Of a stretch of DNA of 64,000 bases, positions 1 through 10,391 are shown piece after piece. The position numbers and the translations under genes were made by a program. The DNA is from Arthrinium phaeospermum (taxonomy: Eukaryota > Ascomycota > Sordariomycetes > Amphisphaeriales > Apiosporaceae): the NCBI GenBank assembly GCA_006503535.1, contig QYRS01000008.1:1612001-1676000 (forward strand), given 5' to 3'. How positions within the stretch are numbered: the stretch's first letter is position 1; each line of letters begins with the position of its first letter. The notes beneath the pieces were generated by a model. It did no database searches, had not been told where the DNA came from, and was given only the letters and a program-made list of their open reading frames with translations.

Positions 1-1078
1 CCAGTCCGCTAAAAATCAGAGCAGTCGGACCCCTGCCTGTTTTTTGCATGCCGAGTTGCTAGAGTGGGGGATTCCGTCGATGGGTTGCCCTAGGTTGCCC
101 TAGGTTGCCCAGCCAAGGAGCCAAGGCGAGCTTAAAATCGACGGGCTGTCCATTCAGGCCTTGGTAAGCCAGTGGTAATCCAGTAAGCATACCCGCTCTG
201 CTGCACGTGTGAGGGTATACCGTATGTGCGACGGTGAGTATTGCTTCTGCAATAGGAAGGCTCCCAGCGAGCACGATTCAAGTCTCGCCGACAGCTCACA
301 TTCGACTATATTAACTCCTGCACGCGACTATGCAGGATTAAACGGGCTCAGAAACATCCGGACTGCTCGTGCAGCCGTGCTTGGGGGGGCCTGCGCAGGA
401 AATCTGGGGCCTGAAGCGGGGGGCGCCTGCACCACGACTGTCCGAAACCGAAACGGGTGATCTGCGATATTAACCGCCGCGATTCACGGGCGGCGGTGGG
501 CCAGGGTCGCACATTGTCGCCGTGCAGTCGTTTCAACAGTGGACTAATGGCCGATCGAAATGGCAAATGGCTCGATTGGCCGCCCTGCTGAGCTTCAGAT
601 CCTGAGGCATATTATTAGAGTTCTCGGTCAAATCCATCATGGCCAAAGACCGAGTGCCCGAGAGCTGCGGGTTGCAGGAGCATTCCTGCAACTCGTGGAA
701 ACCCATGTCACGCGGGTGGCTATATAACCACAGCCGCCGCTGCACCTTTCTAAAGCTCTGGTGTTTGGACCCCTCCGTCTTTCGGGAGGGGCAAATGTGA
801 GGAGGAGAAGGAGGAGGAGAGCTGCAGCTCAATGGAGTCACCATCTCGATACTGCGAGATTTTTTTGGTCGGGTATTACATGATCGATATCGGAGAGATG
901 GTTTATGGAGCTCGCGTGCCCGCTCGCCGTTGGTGCCTCTCTCACTCTCTCTCAGTTTCTCGCAACCTCGGGGAATCTTTGCAACCACAAGTCCGTTTCC
1001 ATCCCTCTCTCCCTCTGTCTACTCAAGCGATGCGGGCTGTACTACCTGTAATACGCTGTGGCCATAGGTGAAGAAGCC
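1..1078. other. Intergenic, no gene seen
   Basis: This is the window edge and the downstream flank of the purine gene. It holds a short tandem repeat at 81-110 and a purine-rich patch near 798-830. The open frames on both strands are short, mutually overlapping and resemble no family I recognise. Confidence 0.6.
81..110. repeat. 10-nt tandem repeat, three units
   Basis: The unit TAGGTTGCCC occurs three times; the first copy has G for A at its third base. It lies in non-coding DNA. The unit is not a fungal telomere repeat, so I read it as a small local duplication. Confidence 0.7.
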
Positions 1079-1812
1079 TCAAGGCTGCGCTTGTCTTTTG
1101 TCCACAATTTCTTGTGACTTCAACCCTGTTGCTTCGACGATGAGTTTGTGCTCGAGATCGTGGATTCGGCTGGTCAGATCCTCAAGAGTGTCCCCTTCCT
1201 CGATCTTGATGGTTTGTTGCAGGATTGTATCGCCTCGGTCAACCTGCTCGATCACCTCGTGGATCATCAGACCGGTCGTGTTGTTCTCGAGCTTGCCGGC
1301 CTTGAAGTCCTCGTACGCACGCTCGATCGCTCCAGCGCCGTCGTACTTGCCTAGCGAACAGGGTCAGCCGGAGGTAGAAGAATCATACTTGCAGACAGAT
1401 TAGAAGACTTACCTGGCAGCGCCGGGTGCAGGTTGATGACTGAGATTCCAACAGCCTTCAAGGGTCGCAAGAATGCTTCCGAGAAGATGTGCATCCACCC
1501 AGCGAGGACTACCAGCTCGGGCTTGTCTTCCAGGATCCGTTGGGCAAGAGCGCTGTCGTATTTGGATCTGGCCTCCTTGATCTTGAGAGGGTCCTTCTCT
1601 CCAGACACCTGGAAGCCATCCTTGACGAGGTTGAAGTAGGCGGTCGGAATCCCCGCCTTCTCTGCTCTTGTGGTGGCATAGGCTGTCTTCCTGTTCACGG
1701 TAACTCTCACGATCTTTCCGGGGATGCGCCCGCTGTCACACGCATCGATCAGAGCTTGTAAGTTGGACCCATTGCCTGAGCAAAGGACCGAGATGCGTGC
1801 GGGAGTGGCCAT
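1079..1812 (-). CDS. ADE8: Phosphoribosylglycinamide formyltransferase (GAR transformylase)
   Basis: The enzyme transfers a formyl group from 10-formyl-tetrahydrofolate to GAR, the third step of cytosolic de novo purine synthesis. There are two exons, 1812-1413 and 1350-1079; the 62-nt intron has a GTAAGT donor and a TAG acceptor. Splicing rejoins the active-site segment as NLHPALPG then KYDGAG, which confirms the junction. The predicted product is 223 aa, close to the 214 aa of yeast Ade8. Visible features are the N-terminal GNGSNLQAL phosphate-binding loop, the catalytic Asn and His of NLHP, and the later Asp in the IEQVDRGD segment. An in-frame ATG ten codons upstream (1842) exists; I prefer 1812 because the conserved ATPARISVL sequence begins there. 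Fungal GAR transformylase is a monofunctional protein like this one, unlike the trifunctional animal enzyme. Confidence 0.95.
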
Positions 1813-1842
1813 GACGACAACTGCAATGAACTTTCGTCTCAC

Positions 1843-4756
1843 GGCTTCTCGTTAGCAAAGAGGATGGGTTGGTTGGTAGATGGAAACAATGTAGGTACTT
1901 TTACGTTTTTGCTGATAAGGATAAGAAATACGCGGGGTAGTATCCAGGTAGGCCACACTCGAATTGACTAACAAAAAGTCCCTTCACTTTATTTCTTCAT
2001 GTTACTTAAAAGATTGCTGAACGGCAACGACGATTGGCTGGATACAGAAGCGAACCACCAAAACTGTCATGCCAATTAAGCAACGCAATTGTGTATCGAC
2101 CACGCTCCCACGATATCTCCACGTATCTGAGTGAACCTTGAAAGGGTCCAACCGATTTGACGTCGGCCGAGCATTAGCCACCTGTGGCATTCCAAATGTT
2201 CTTTGCTTCCTCTCTCGCGAGTGCGGCTGAGGGGCTGGAGAATGACATCAGCCTTCTTCGAGCTTCATCAACACCAACTCGCCCACTCATGACTGCAGAT
2301 CAAGAAAAAACCGTAATCCAGTCAAGCAAGCAACTAATCTGACACGAGGTTGTTTGTCGATCTAGTGGATCGGACAAAGTCAGCCAGCACAGTTCTTATG
2401 CAAGCCTTGCTATTGCCCTGGCCTGTCCCACAATTTGACGCGTTGACTTTTGTAAGACAGCCGCGTACGTTGGGTCTATAGCGAAAGCGCGGCGTGTGTT
2501 AGTAGCTCGCGGGCTGATGTCATGAGATCAGCAATATCGAGTTCCGGGGTGCAAATTGTGTAATGCATTCGTAGGATCTGCGTGCTCGTGCTCATGTCGG
2601 CATACCACCGCTCTACACTGGGGCCTCGGGGCCCAACGGCATAACGCATAGGACGAGCTGAGCCGAGCATGATACAGGCTTGATAAGACGTGGCAGGGGG
2701 GAAGGTTCGCAGGTTGGGCCAAGCTCGCGGGCATAGTTGCGTTCCTGGAAACTCAACCTTATCATCGTCTCCGTTGGAAGTCGTTACCGTGACCCGTCGC
2801 CAGGTGCACGTGGGAGGCACCGTCGATCTTTGCGACGGGGGTTGGACCGACTAGACTGCAGCAGGCCGACAGGATGGCACTGGACAAGGCCGGTAGTACG
2901 AGAGTCTATCCGTATACTGCACGGCATCCGAATTGTTTAGATTGCTTAACCGCAGGGAGGCAAGGGGATCATGGCTCGATGGGCGATAATTTCCGGGTGG
3001 CCCGGTGGTGGTGGTGCGCGATGTAGCCCTACGTGCCTGTGAGGCAGCGTGCAATGCATACTTACAAAGCGAGGTGGCCAGGATTACGCCTGGTTCGCCA
3101 AATTCTCGACTCCCGGGCTGCGTCGTTGTGAGTGGCTCTGGTCTCTCGCCCAGCCAGGAACGCATACATGGCAATGACGGATTTCCATAGTTCATCAACC
3201 ACCTGCGCCTGCATCCTGTTTAAAGTTGGGAGTCACGCTGTCCCACCAGGTACATGCGACGGGCGACGGGTGAACCGTAGGATTTTAGATCTCGTCTCCG
3301 GGCTGCCGGCCGCTCAGACCTTGGGATGGCATGACTGGATGGGGTAAGTCTCCGGGAGCTTGCCATTTTTGGAACCCGTGCCCCTGACTTATTATTGTCT
3401 ACGAATATGGAGACTGATGAGCTCAGCTGGTCGAAAAGTCCATGTAGCCAGCATGCGAATATGAGGCAAGCCTTGGCGTTGGGCGACAACATGTCTCGGG
3501 TTTAAGTGTCTAGGTGTATGCATGTTCGTCAGAGAAGCAAAAGCACATCATTCGGTATGCCGTACGGCCAGTACCTGCTTGTCCGCCTTCCTTTTTCGAA
3601 AAATCCTTTTTGCCCGCCCGCCCTGACCGATTCGTAGATTCGCGAGATAACCTATGAAAGAATACGAGAATGGCCTCCTGGGCACAGTGCAGGGAATGGT
3701 GGCAGGATTTACCTAGCGGCAAAAACGGGGAATGAGTTGACGAGCCCCTTATGTCCGCGCCTAGAGCTCGGGGAGCCACTCACTGACCTCGGTTTCCATA
3801 CTGCGCCTCATGAGGACCCATGCCGTAGGAGAGCAAAGAGGACGAAAAAGAGAGGAAAAACGAATTTGGCGTTTCAACACACGCGGTTGGTGATTCTGAG
3901 GATCAAATTAAGAGAGTTTTGTCATGCGGTGCGCAGCCATGGTTCGCCAGGCCAGGAATCAACTGACAAAAGGTTGGGCGAGGCCGCTAATGAGGATATG
4001 CGGGTGGCTGCAGGTCGCACAAAACTAAAGCAGCCCTGGTCAGTTGTAGCATAGCAACGGTTTGTTTGAGCGACCTGCATAGGTATCGAGAGAGTTGAGA
4101 GTTGTGCATTGGGTTCGGACTTTCGGTAGTCTCTCTCCAGGGCGGGCGGGCACGAAGCAATTGTCAATCGTTCCCCTGACGGCCAAGTATCCGGATGTAC
4201 TGCTTTTATCCCTATGCAAAAGCTTCGCCGGTCTTGATAGGCAGGTGCGGACAAGAGTGGTGCCCGCTATAGCGATCGATCAGGTTTTACTGTTGCAATA
4301 TTCGTCGAGTCCCCGCCAAGACACGGGCAGGACTCCGGAGTGTGCCAGGCTTTTTGAGCCTCTTCGATCCAAGCCTATGGATGCCATGTATATATCCGTA
4401 TCCACCCGCATCTCTAATACAACCTTACGCTATGTATACCCAGGTATGCAGGCATACCGCCTACATCCCTCGACTTGGGCAAGCAAGTTAGGCAAAAAGT
4501 CGTTATTTCCACCAAACAGGAACCCGACGATGCTGGCTGGAGACAGTACCACTACTATTGGCAAGAACATCGTGTACGCAATGGGGTCGCGCGCTGCTGT
4601 GCGACTTTCCCACCAAGGAGAGACCGCGGCGGAATCTAATATAATACCCGAAGCGGGATCGCAAGTTCCCAAGTGAAGAGCAAAGTTAACCTAATAACGA
4701 CCCAGCCATGCGAGTCATCTACTGGGTTGACCGTTGTGAATCGCATGCAGTAAATT
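1843..4756. other. Gene-poor intergenic stretch left of the transposon
   Basis: About 2.9 kb of mixed-composition DNA. The longest open frame is 193 codons on the plus strand (4095-4676). It has no recognisable domain and looks like chance. No tRNA or repeat family is evident. Base composition is ordinary right up to the transposon end, so the AT-rich change does not spread into this flank. Confidence 0.55.
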
Positions 4757-4758
4757 TA

Positions 4759-4783
4759 CAGGGCCTACCCCTGTTAATAGATA
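4759..4783 (+). repeat. Left terminal inverted repeat of the transposon
   Basis: It begins CAGGGCCTACCCC directly after a TA and matches the right end base for base over 25 positions, then diverges. The C and G residues here survive although the interior has lost almost all of its CA and TG steps. Confidence 0.93.
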
Positions 4784-6228
4784 TGGTGTTTAATATATAT
4801 ATTAATAATAATGTATATTTTTCGATTACTTAATTCGTTTTTAGTAGCGATAATATAAATAAATAATAAATATACCTTCTCGAAATATCTATTTATAAAG
4901 GTTTAGAATAGGAATTACAAAATCCCTATAAAAGCCGATTTTTAATACGAAATTTAATTTTTTAAAGTTAATAGAAACCCTTAACTTAAAATTCTATTAA
5001 TTTTCCGTTTTAATACTACTAAAAATAATATTAAAATATTAAAATACCGTTATAATAATTAAATTCACAATAAATTAAAAAAAGGAATTACGAAAATAAT
5101 ATTCTAATTAATCTATTTAACTTTTATATAATACGTATATTATTTAAATAAAATTAAAATTTAATACTACTTTAAAATAGCCGTAGATTTCTTAATTTAT
5201 TAACCTTAAAAGTAACTATTTCGATTAATTAAAGGATAACGTATTAAGTTTTAATTATACATGCCTTTTATAAATTAATTATTTTTATTTAAAAAAACTA
5301 CTCTATTAATAATAATTAATAATGGAATATTATATAATATTAATCTTACGAAACTTAATATTTTATTAAGTTATTAGAATTTAATATTAATTAAAAGACG
5401 TAAAAAGTAATAAATTATTATATCTTATATTAATATTCAGTTTTTTATAAATTATTGCTTTTTAAAAGAAGTACGATATTAAATAATGTAAATAATATAA
5501 TAAAAAAAGCTTAATATTATTAATTTTAAATTAGGAAATAATAAAATAATAAATTATATTAATTAAATCGGTAATTTAAAAAATATTAATTAGTAACAAA
5601 TATAATATAGATTAAATAAGTTTATATTAACGCCGATTTATAAACGCCGATTTATAATTAAATAATGGCTTTAAATTAAAATTTAATAAAAATTACATAT
5701 TTATTAAATTAACAACTAATAATATTAATAATAATCGGCTCAATTTATAGTTAATAAATAATATTAAAATATCGTACACGTTACGAAAATTTAATTAGTA
5801 AAGTTATAAATATATTTAAAAATTTAATAAAAAGTTATAATTTATTACAGTAATTATAGTTAAATAATTTAACACCTTTTTTTATTATATTCGGCTTATT
5901 AAGCTTTATTAAAAGTATTATTATTTTTAAATAATTTTTAATTATATATTTATATTTTAAATTTAGTTAATAAGCTTGCCGATATTATTGTTTTATTCTT
6001 CCTTTTTAATATAACATTAATTTATTAATCGATAAATATAAGGATTATTAATATAGTTAAGACTTATTATTAATAAAAGTTTCTTTATTAAATAATAAAA
6101 TATTTTAAAAATAATTTTTTTAATAATTTTATTAAAGTTTAAAATTAATATAACGCGGTGTTATAATTAAATAAATATTTTTTTAAACCTTTATTAACTA
6201 AACTATTATTAATTATTAGTGGAAATTA

Positions 6229-6507
6229 ATGATATTTAATGAACGCTTAATCGGCTTAATTAAACAAGTTTTTGCCGATTTATATACGTTATATAATCGA
6301 ATTATAAAAAATTTACCTAAACGATTACCGATTATTAATTTTTTAAATTTTGCCAATAAGAATATACCTTTAAACGAATCGAATAACGTCGACGAGATTT
6401 TTAATTACGTATTAGAGGAAGTTAACGTTAAATATCGAATCGATTATAAATTAAAAAAAGAAATTACTATAAAAAAAAAAAAAAATAAAAAGCGCCGATT
6501 ATATTAA
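6229..6507 (+). pseudogene. Relic open frame inside the RIP-degraded transposon
   Basis: A 92-codon frame starts at an ATG and is rich in Ile, Asn, Lys and Leu because of extreme AT content; it ends in a lysine run. It may be a remnant of the transposase C-terminus that happened to escape stops, or chance in AT-rich DNA. I see no DDE/DDD catalytic motif. It is not expected to encode a working protein. Confidence 0.3.
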
Positions 6508-6877
6508 TAAAAATAATTACAACGTTAACTAAATTATTAAATTTATTAAAAATAAATAAGGCTTTTAATTAAAAAAATATCGATTAATTAATTACATTAA
6601 AAAGTAAAATAACGTATTTATATTAAAATACGGCTTATTAAGCCTTATTAATTAAATATTTTACTACTTTTATTAATTAAAATATTATATTTTTATTTAA
6701 CGAATATATTATAACTACCTAAATATTATATTTATATTTTAAATTTATTATTTTTTTTATAAACCAGCCGATTTTAATAAAAAAATAAGCTTATTTTAAA
6801 AAGGTTATAAAAAGTTACGTGCGAGCCGGATACTACATATATTAAAAATATTATATATTTTTTAGCTGTCTGAGTCT

Positions 6878-6902
6878 TATCTATTAACAGGGGTAGGCCC
6901 TG
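6878..6902 (-). repeat. Right terminal inverted repeat of the transposon
   Basis: This is the exact reverse complement of the left end over 25 bp and is followed by TA. Together the two ends define the element and show that it is full length in extent although internally degraded. Confidence 0.93.
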
Positions 6903-7750
6903 TATACGGCAGAGAGGGCCAGTTGAGACATTCTACCGAACCTTAATGTTCACGAGTGCAACGTAGACGTCTATTTACAGGGCTACCAGTCGTAGTACGT
7001 GCCTGGCTCGATGCGACTAAAGTCGAGATGATGCCTACCACCACGGGGTTGAGACGCTACTCTGCCCACCAATCCGAAGTCTCAGGTACTACAGCAGTAT
7101 CCGCTGACGGTTGCAACCAGGCCCAAACCTAATTCACCGGATGGGTGACCTTCTATTGTAGGCCAGGTGGACAGGGGCAGGCGCTGACTGCATTGCAGGA
7201 CAGATCAATGTTGATGTTGGACGCTGCTGATGACAGAGGGCATTACGAGTCACCCCGTGACGTAAACCTCGAGGCGATTGAATGCAAATCGCAAACAACC
7301 GCTTACATATGTGCATGGAAAGTGCAGCTCAAACCGATTGGAGGGGTGGTTGGCTGAGCAAAGATCGAAGCTTGCATATCAGAGTGGCTTCCTGGCGCCA
7401 TCGCCGAGCCGTTCTGGCACCGGCCGCGTGCTACAGGACTGGCCCATCCATTGGCTACTTGGTACAGCATCCAACTGCAGTCTACGGCTCTAGGCTATTT
7501 GCACAATAGTCGTTGCGCCAAAGAATCCTCGGATCGCCAACCTCCCGCCAATAGATGGGAAATTGAAGAGATAGCTCTCCAATATCGGAAATGACCACCG
7601 TAGAAAGCGAGCCAGCAGAACTGCATCTGTCGGATTTCCAAGTCTGTTCCTCCTTGGCACCGAACACCAATCCGCACCGATGGTTCTGGTTCAACGAGTA
7701 AAGTAGCAATGCGGGAAAAAGGTATGCATTTGTTCTTGCCTAGGTAGATA

Positions 7751-7812
7751 CTCTTTTCCCTCTTGCTCTCGCTCTCTCTCGCGCGCGCGCGTGCTCTCTC
7801 CCCCTCCTCTCC
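7751..7812. repeat. Pyrimidine tract with CG dinucleotide run
   Basis: A CT-rich low-complexity tract is interrupted by about five CG dinucleotides in a row. Alternating CG of this kind can favour unusual helix forms, but no function is shown by the sequence. Confidence 0.7.
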
Positions 7813-8917
7813 TCATCGCTCTACCTGCCACCGGACAAACGCTGTAAGCCACATGCAAACTTGCTGACTGGGACGACGATCAGATTGATGTCCCAAGTAC
7901 GGATACATACTGACATACATGCCTCCTTAAGGCTTGCCCGCCAAGACCTCGTAGACTTGATGGCGGAGAGCGTAGCGCATAAAGACCGATGGGGACTCTC
8001 GGGGTGCGTGGCCGGAAATCAAGGTTCAGCTTACCACTTCAGTACGAGAAAAACTTGGTCCAAGTGACCCGTGCCTGGGTGCCACTGTCTGACCCAATGT
8101 TACCCAAATTTCTCCTTGATCCCTTATGAATCCCCTGGAACGGTTTTTAGGTGCAGTACCTAGCAGTAGCACCTGAGGGAGGGTAACAAAAAGTCTGGAG
8201 ACGGGATCTACGCTGTAAGCCGATGCGAATGCGAAAAAAGGTTGGTTATCAACAACGTGAGTTATTACGGTGTGCGCAGAACTGCAGCGCAGTTGCAGAT
8301 ACACTGCTGCATTACCTCCCAATACGTCGAATTTGGTAATCGAGGCGGCGGGCAGGGCAGGGCAGGGAGGCCACTCACTAGAGACTCGACATGTGTGATG
8401 TGTGATGCGTAGAGTAGAGGATTATGTACCTCGGACAGAGAAACGAAACCCAGATATGCAGCCATTCCCTGCCCCTGCCCACCCCTGTCCAATACCCTGG
8501 CGGTATGTCTTGTCTGGTCTCCTCCTCACAACACCACTCTCTCCACTAAGCAGGCAACGAGCAACAGGCAGAGGGCAACGGCAGGCGCCTGTATTGCCTT
8601 GCAAAAACCTGTCGCCCCAGCGGTGCGGTGTCGTGACTGGCTCCAGAGGGTTCGTGAGGTGCCCAGGCGGGAGGAGAGGAGGAGGAGTCAAGTTTGGGAA
8701 TGGTTCGACATTGAGCCCGCCACGAACCAGCCCCAACGAAAGATGCTTACCGCGCCTAGGTAGATATCTTGTACAGTAGTGTACCGTAACTGCATGGTAG
8801 TGAGTGGCCTGGATCCTACTCTAATAATAATACACAAGATGGGTGTGCAGAGTGCAGTCCAGGCCCAGCCATCCCACCTAACCGATTTACATACATTAAT
8901 GATCTACCGCGGATCTA

Positions 8918-8938
8918 ATGATGATGATGATGATGATG
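8918..8938 (+). repeat. (ATG)7 microsatellite
   Basis: Seven perfect ATG triplets lie in non-coding DNA. Triplet microsatellites are often polymorphic between strains. Confidence 0.9.
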
Positions 8939-10391
8939 GTGCTTGCGTGCGAAACTCACGTCCAAGCAAGACTAGGCTAGCCGTTTGGTTCGATCCGACA
9001 GAGCAGATGGACCCTGTATTTTTGCATTCCCAGCCAAAAGGAACACGAGCAGTAGAAGCAGAGAAGACGAAAGGCCAGAGGCTACCCCATAAGAACAGCC
9101 AAGCATTGGTGCTTGGTGTCGCTGTGGGTGCCAGAGATAAAAGATATTAGTGGGCTGGGCAGGTGCTGCGTCTCGCTGCTCTCCACCGACTTAATAAAAA
9201 TAGAGTACCTCACTTACCCAGCTAAGCAATGTCCATCGGGCCAGCCTGGGATGCGTCTGCCAGAGGGAAAGGGACAGAAGAAAAAAAAATAACATGCATC
9301 CTTGCCTCACTCGCCGTCATCAAGTCCTGTTTCCGTCCCCTTTCCACCTTATCCATCTTTCTTTCTAGAAGATCGTCCTCTGTCCTCCAGAGCGTTGTTG
9401 GTATTTGGAGCTTCTACAGCTGCGGCCCTCTCCCTCCCCCCTCCAGCGTGTTTTTGGAAAAGGAAGCCTTGAAAATTCACACCCTTAGTTTCCCGAAAAG
9501 CATCCCGTCTACCTACTTTGTCAGTCGTCGACTCTCCCTGACAGTCTCTCACTACTCAGTTTGCTGCTTGTCTTGTCTCATCGACCTTCCCGCACGGCCA
9601 CGTTCGTTTGTGGTCCAACTGTTCCGTCCGCCCATTTCAATCGTTCCATTTCCTCGACGAATATACTCGGAGTTTTGCATCTGCCGGCAAACAAACAGTC
9701 TGCTGTCGTACACCCCAAACCAAACATATACTTAATAACCAAAGGACGCATTTACCTGGGCTTCCCGTCGCCTTATTTGCCCCCGTCTTATCCTCAGCTT
9801 TGCTATGTAAGTTCGAAAGGATTCTCATTTGCAACACCCCCATTCTTCTTTGACGGCCCCCCCTTCCATGTGAAAACTCCCCATGCGGGCGGGATTCTTG
9901 TTCTTCTTGGGGCAGGAAGCATTTCGAGCAGGTCTCAGGGTCAATGTCTCGCCTAAATTTATTTGAGTTTCCTGGCGCTGGCCGGATCGCTTCGAAAAGG
10001 ATGCTTTGCGCAGACTCCGTCCAATGAAACGGACACCAACAGTACTCTGGTTCCATGCGCGCGTTCCCAGATCGCCTTCTGTCAACCCCAATCTAAAACC
10101 TATTGCACTCCTCCGACGCGCTCCGGGGAAAACTTGCTGTGCCCGCAGAAGGCTGGCCTAAAGTACAGATTGAAGCAAGAGTCGACGGAGTGATCTCAGT
10201 GTCATTGACGAACGTCACTAATTTTTGAGCTTCTTGCGTCATGCAGCTGTCCGCGAGACCCGGTCGAGTATAGAGAGAAGCACCTCGATACTCCCCTCCT
10301 GCGCTCGCCAATCGGTTACGCTATCCCCGTACCCTCTCGACGTTCTGTGGGCGTGCAGTGATTTCATTGACGCCCCCATACTCCCGCCTAT

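Larger units (their letters stand above)
4759..6902. mobile_element. RIP-degraded TA-target DNA transposon (Tc1/mariner or pogo type)
   Basis: The 2144-bp element has perfect 25-bp inverted ends (CAGGGCCTACCCCTGTTAAT plus five more bases) and sits between TA dinucleotides at 4757-4758 and 6903-6904. That is the target duplication expected of Tc1/mariner, including the fungal Fot1/pogo group. The length also suits a single-transposase element. The interior is extremely AT-rich, with CA and TG dinucleotides nearly gone and many stops in all frames, which is the signature of fungal repeat-induced point mutation (C to T in CpA context). Composition returns to normal immediately outside both ends. 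The superfamily is inferred from ends, target and size, because no transposase motif survives. Confidence 0.88.
6905..10391. other. Intergenic and long 5' region of the 931-aa gene
   Basis: About 3.5 kb without a convincing gene. It contains a pyrimidine tract with an alternating GC run (7751-7812), an (ATG)7 microsatellite (8918-8938), and from about 9300 a strongly CT-rich stretch leading towards the gene that begins at 10392. Such CT-rich DNA is common in fungal promoters and leaders. Overlapping open frames around 9229-9956 are Ser/Leu/Pro-rich translations of this tract and I do not call them. Confidence 0.5.

Noticed and set aside
4095..4676. 193-codon plus-strand frame left of the transposon
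   Set aside because: No domain and no coding-type composition; a frame of this length is expected by chance in this much DNA.
9229..9956. Overlapping open frames in the CT-rich stretch before the 931-aa gene
   Set aside because: Their Ser/Leu/Pro/Phe-rich translations simply reflect a pyrimidine-rich leader.
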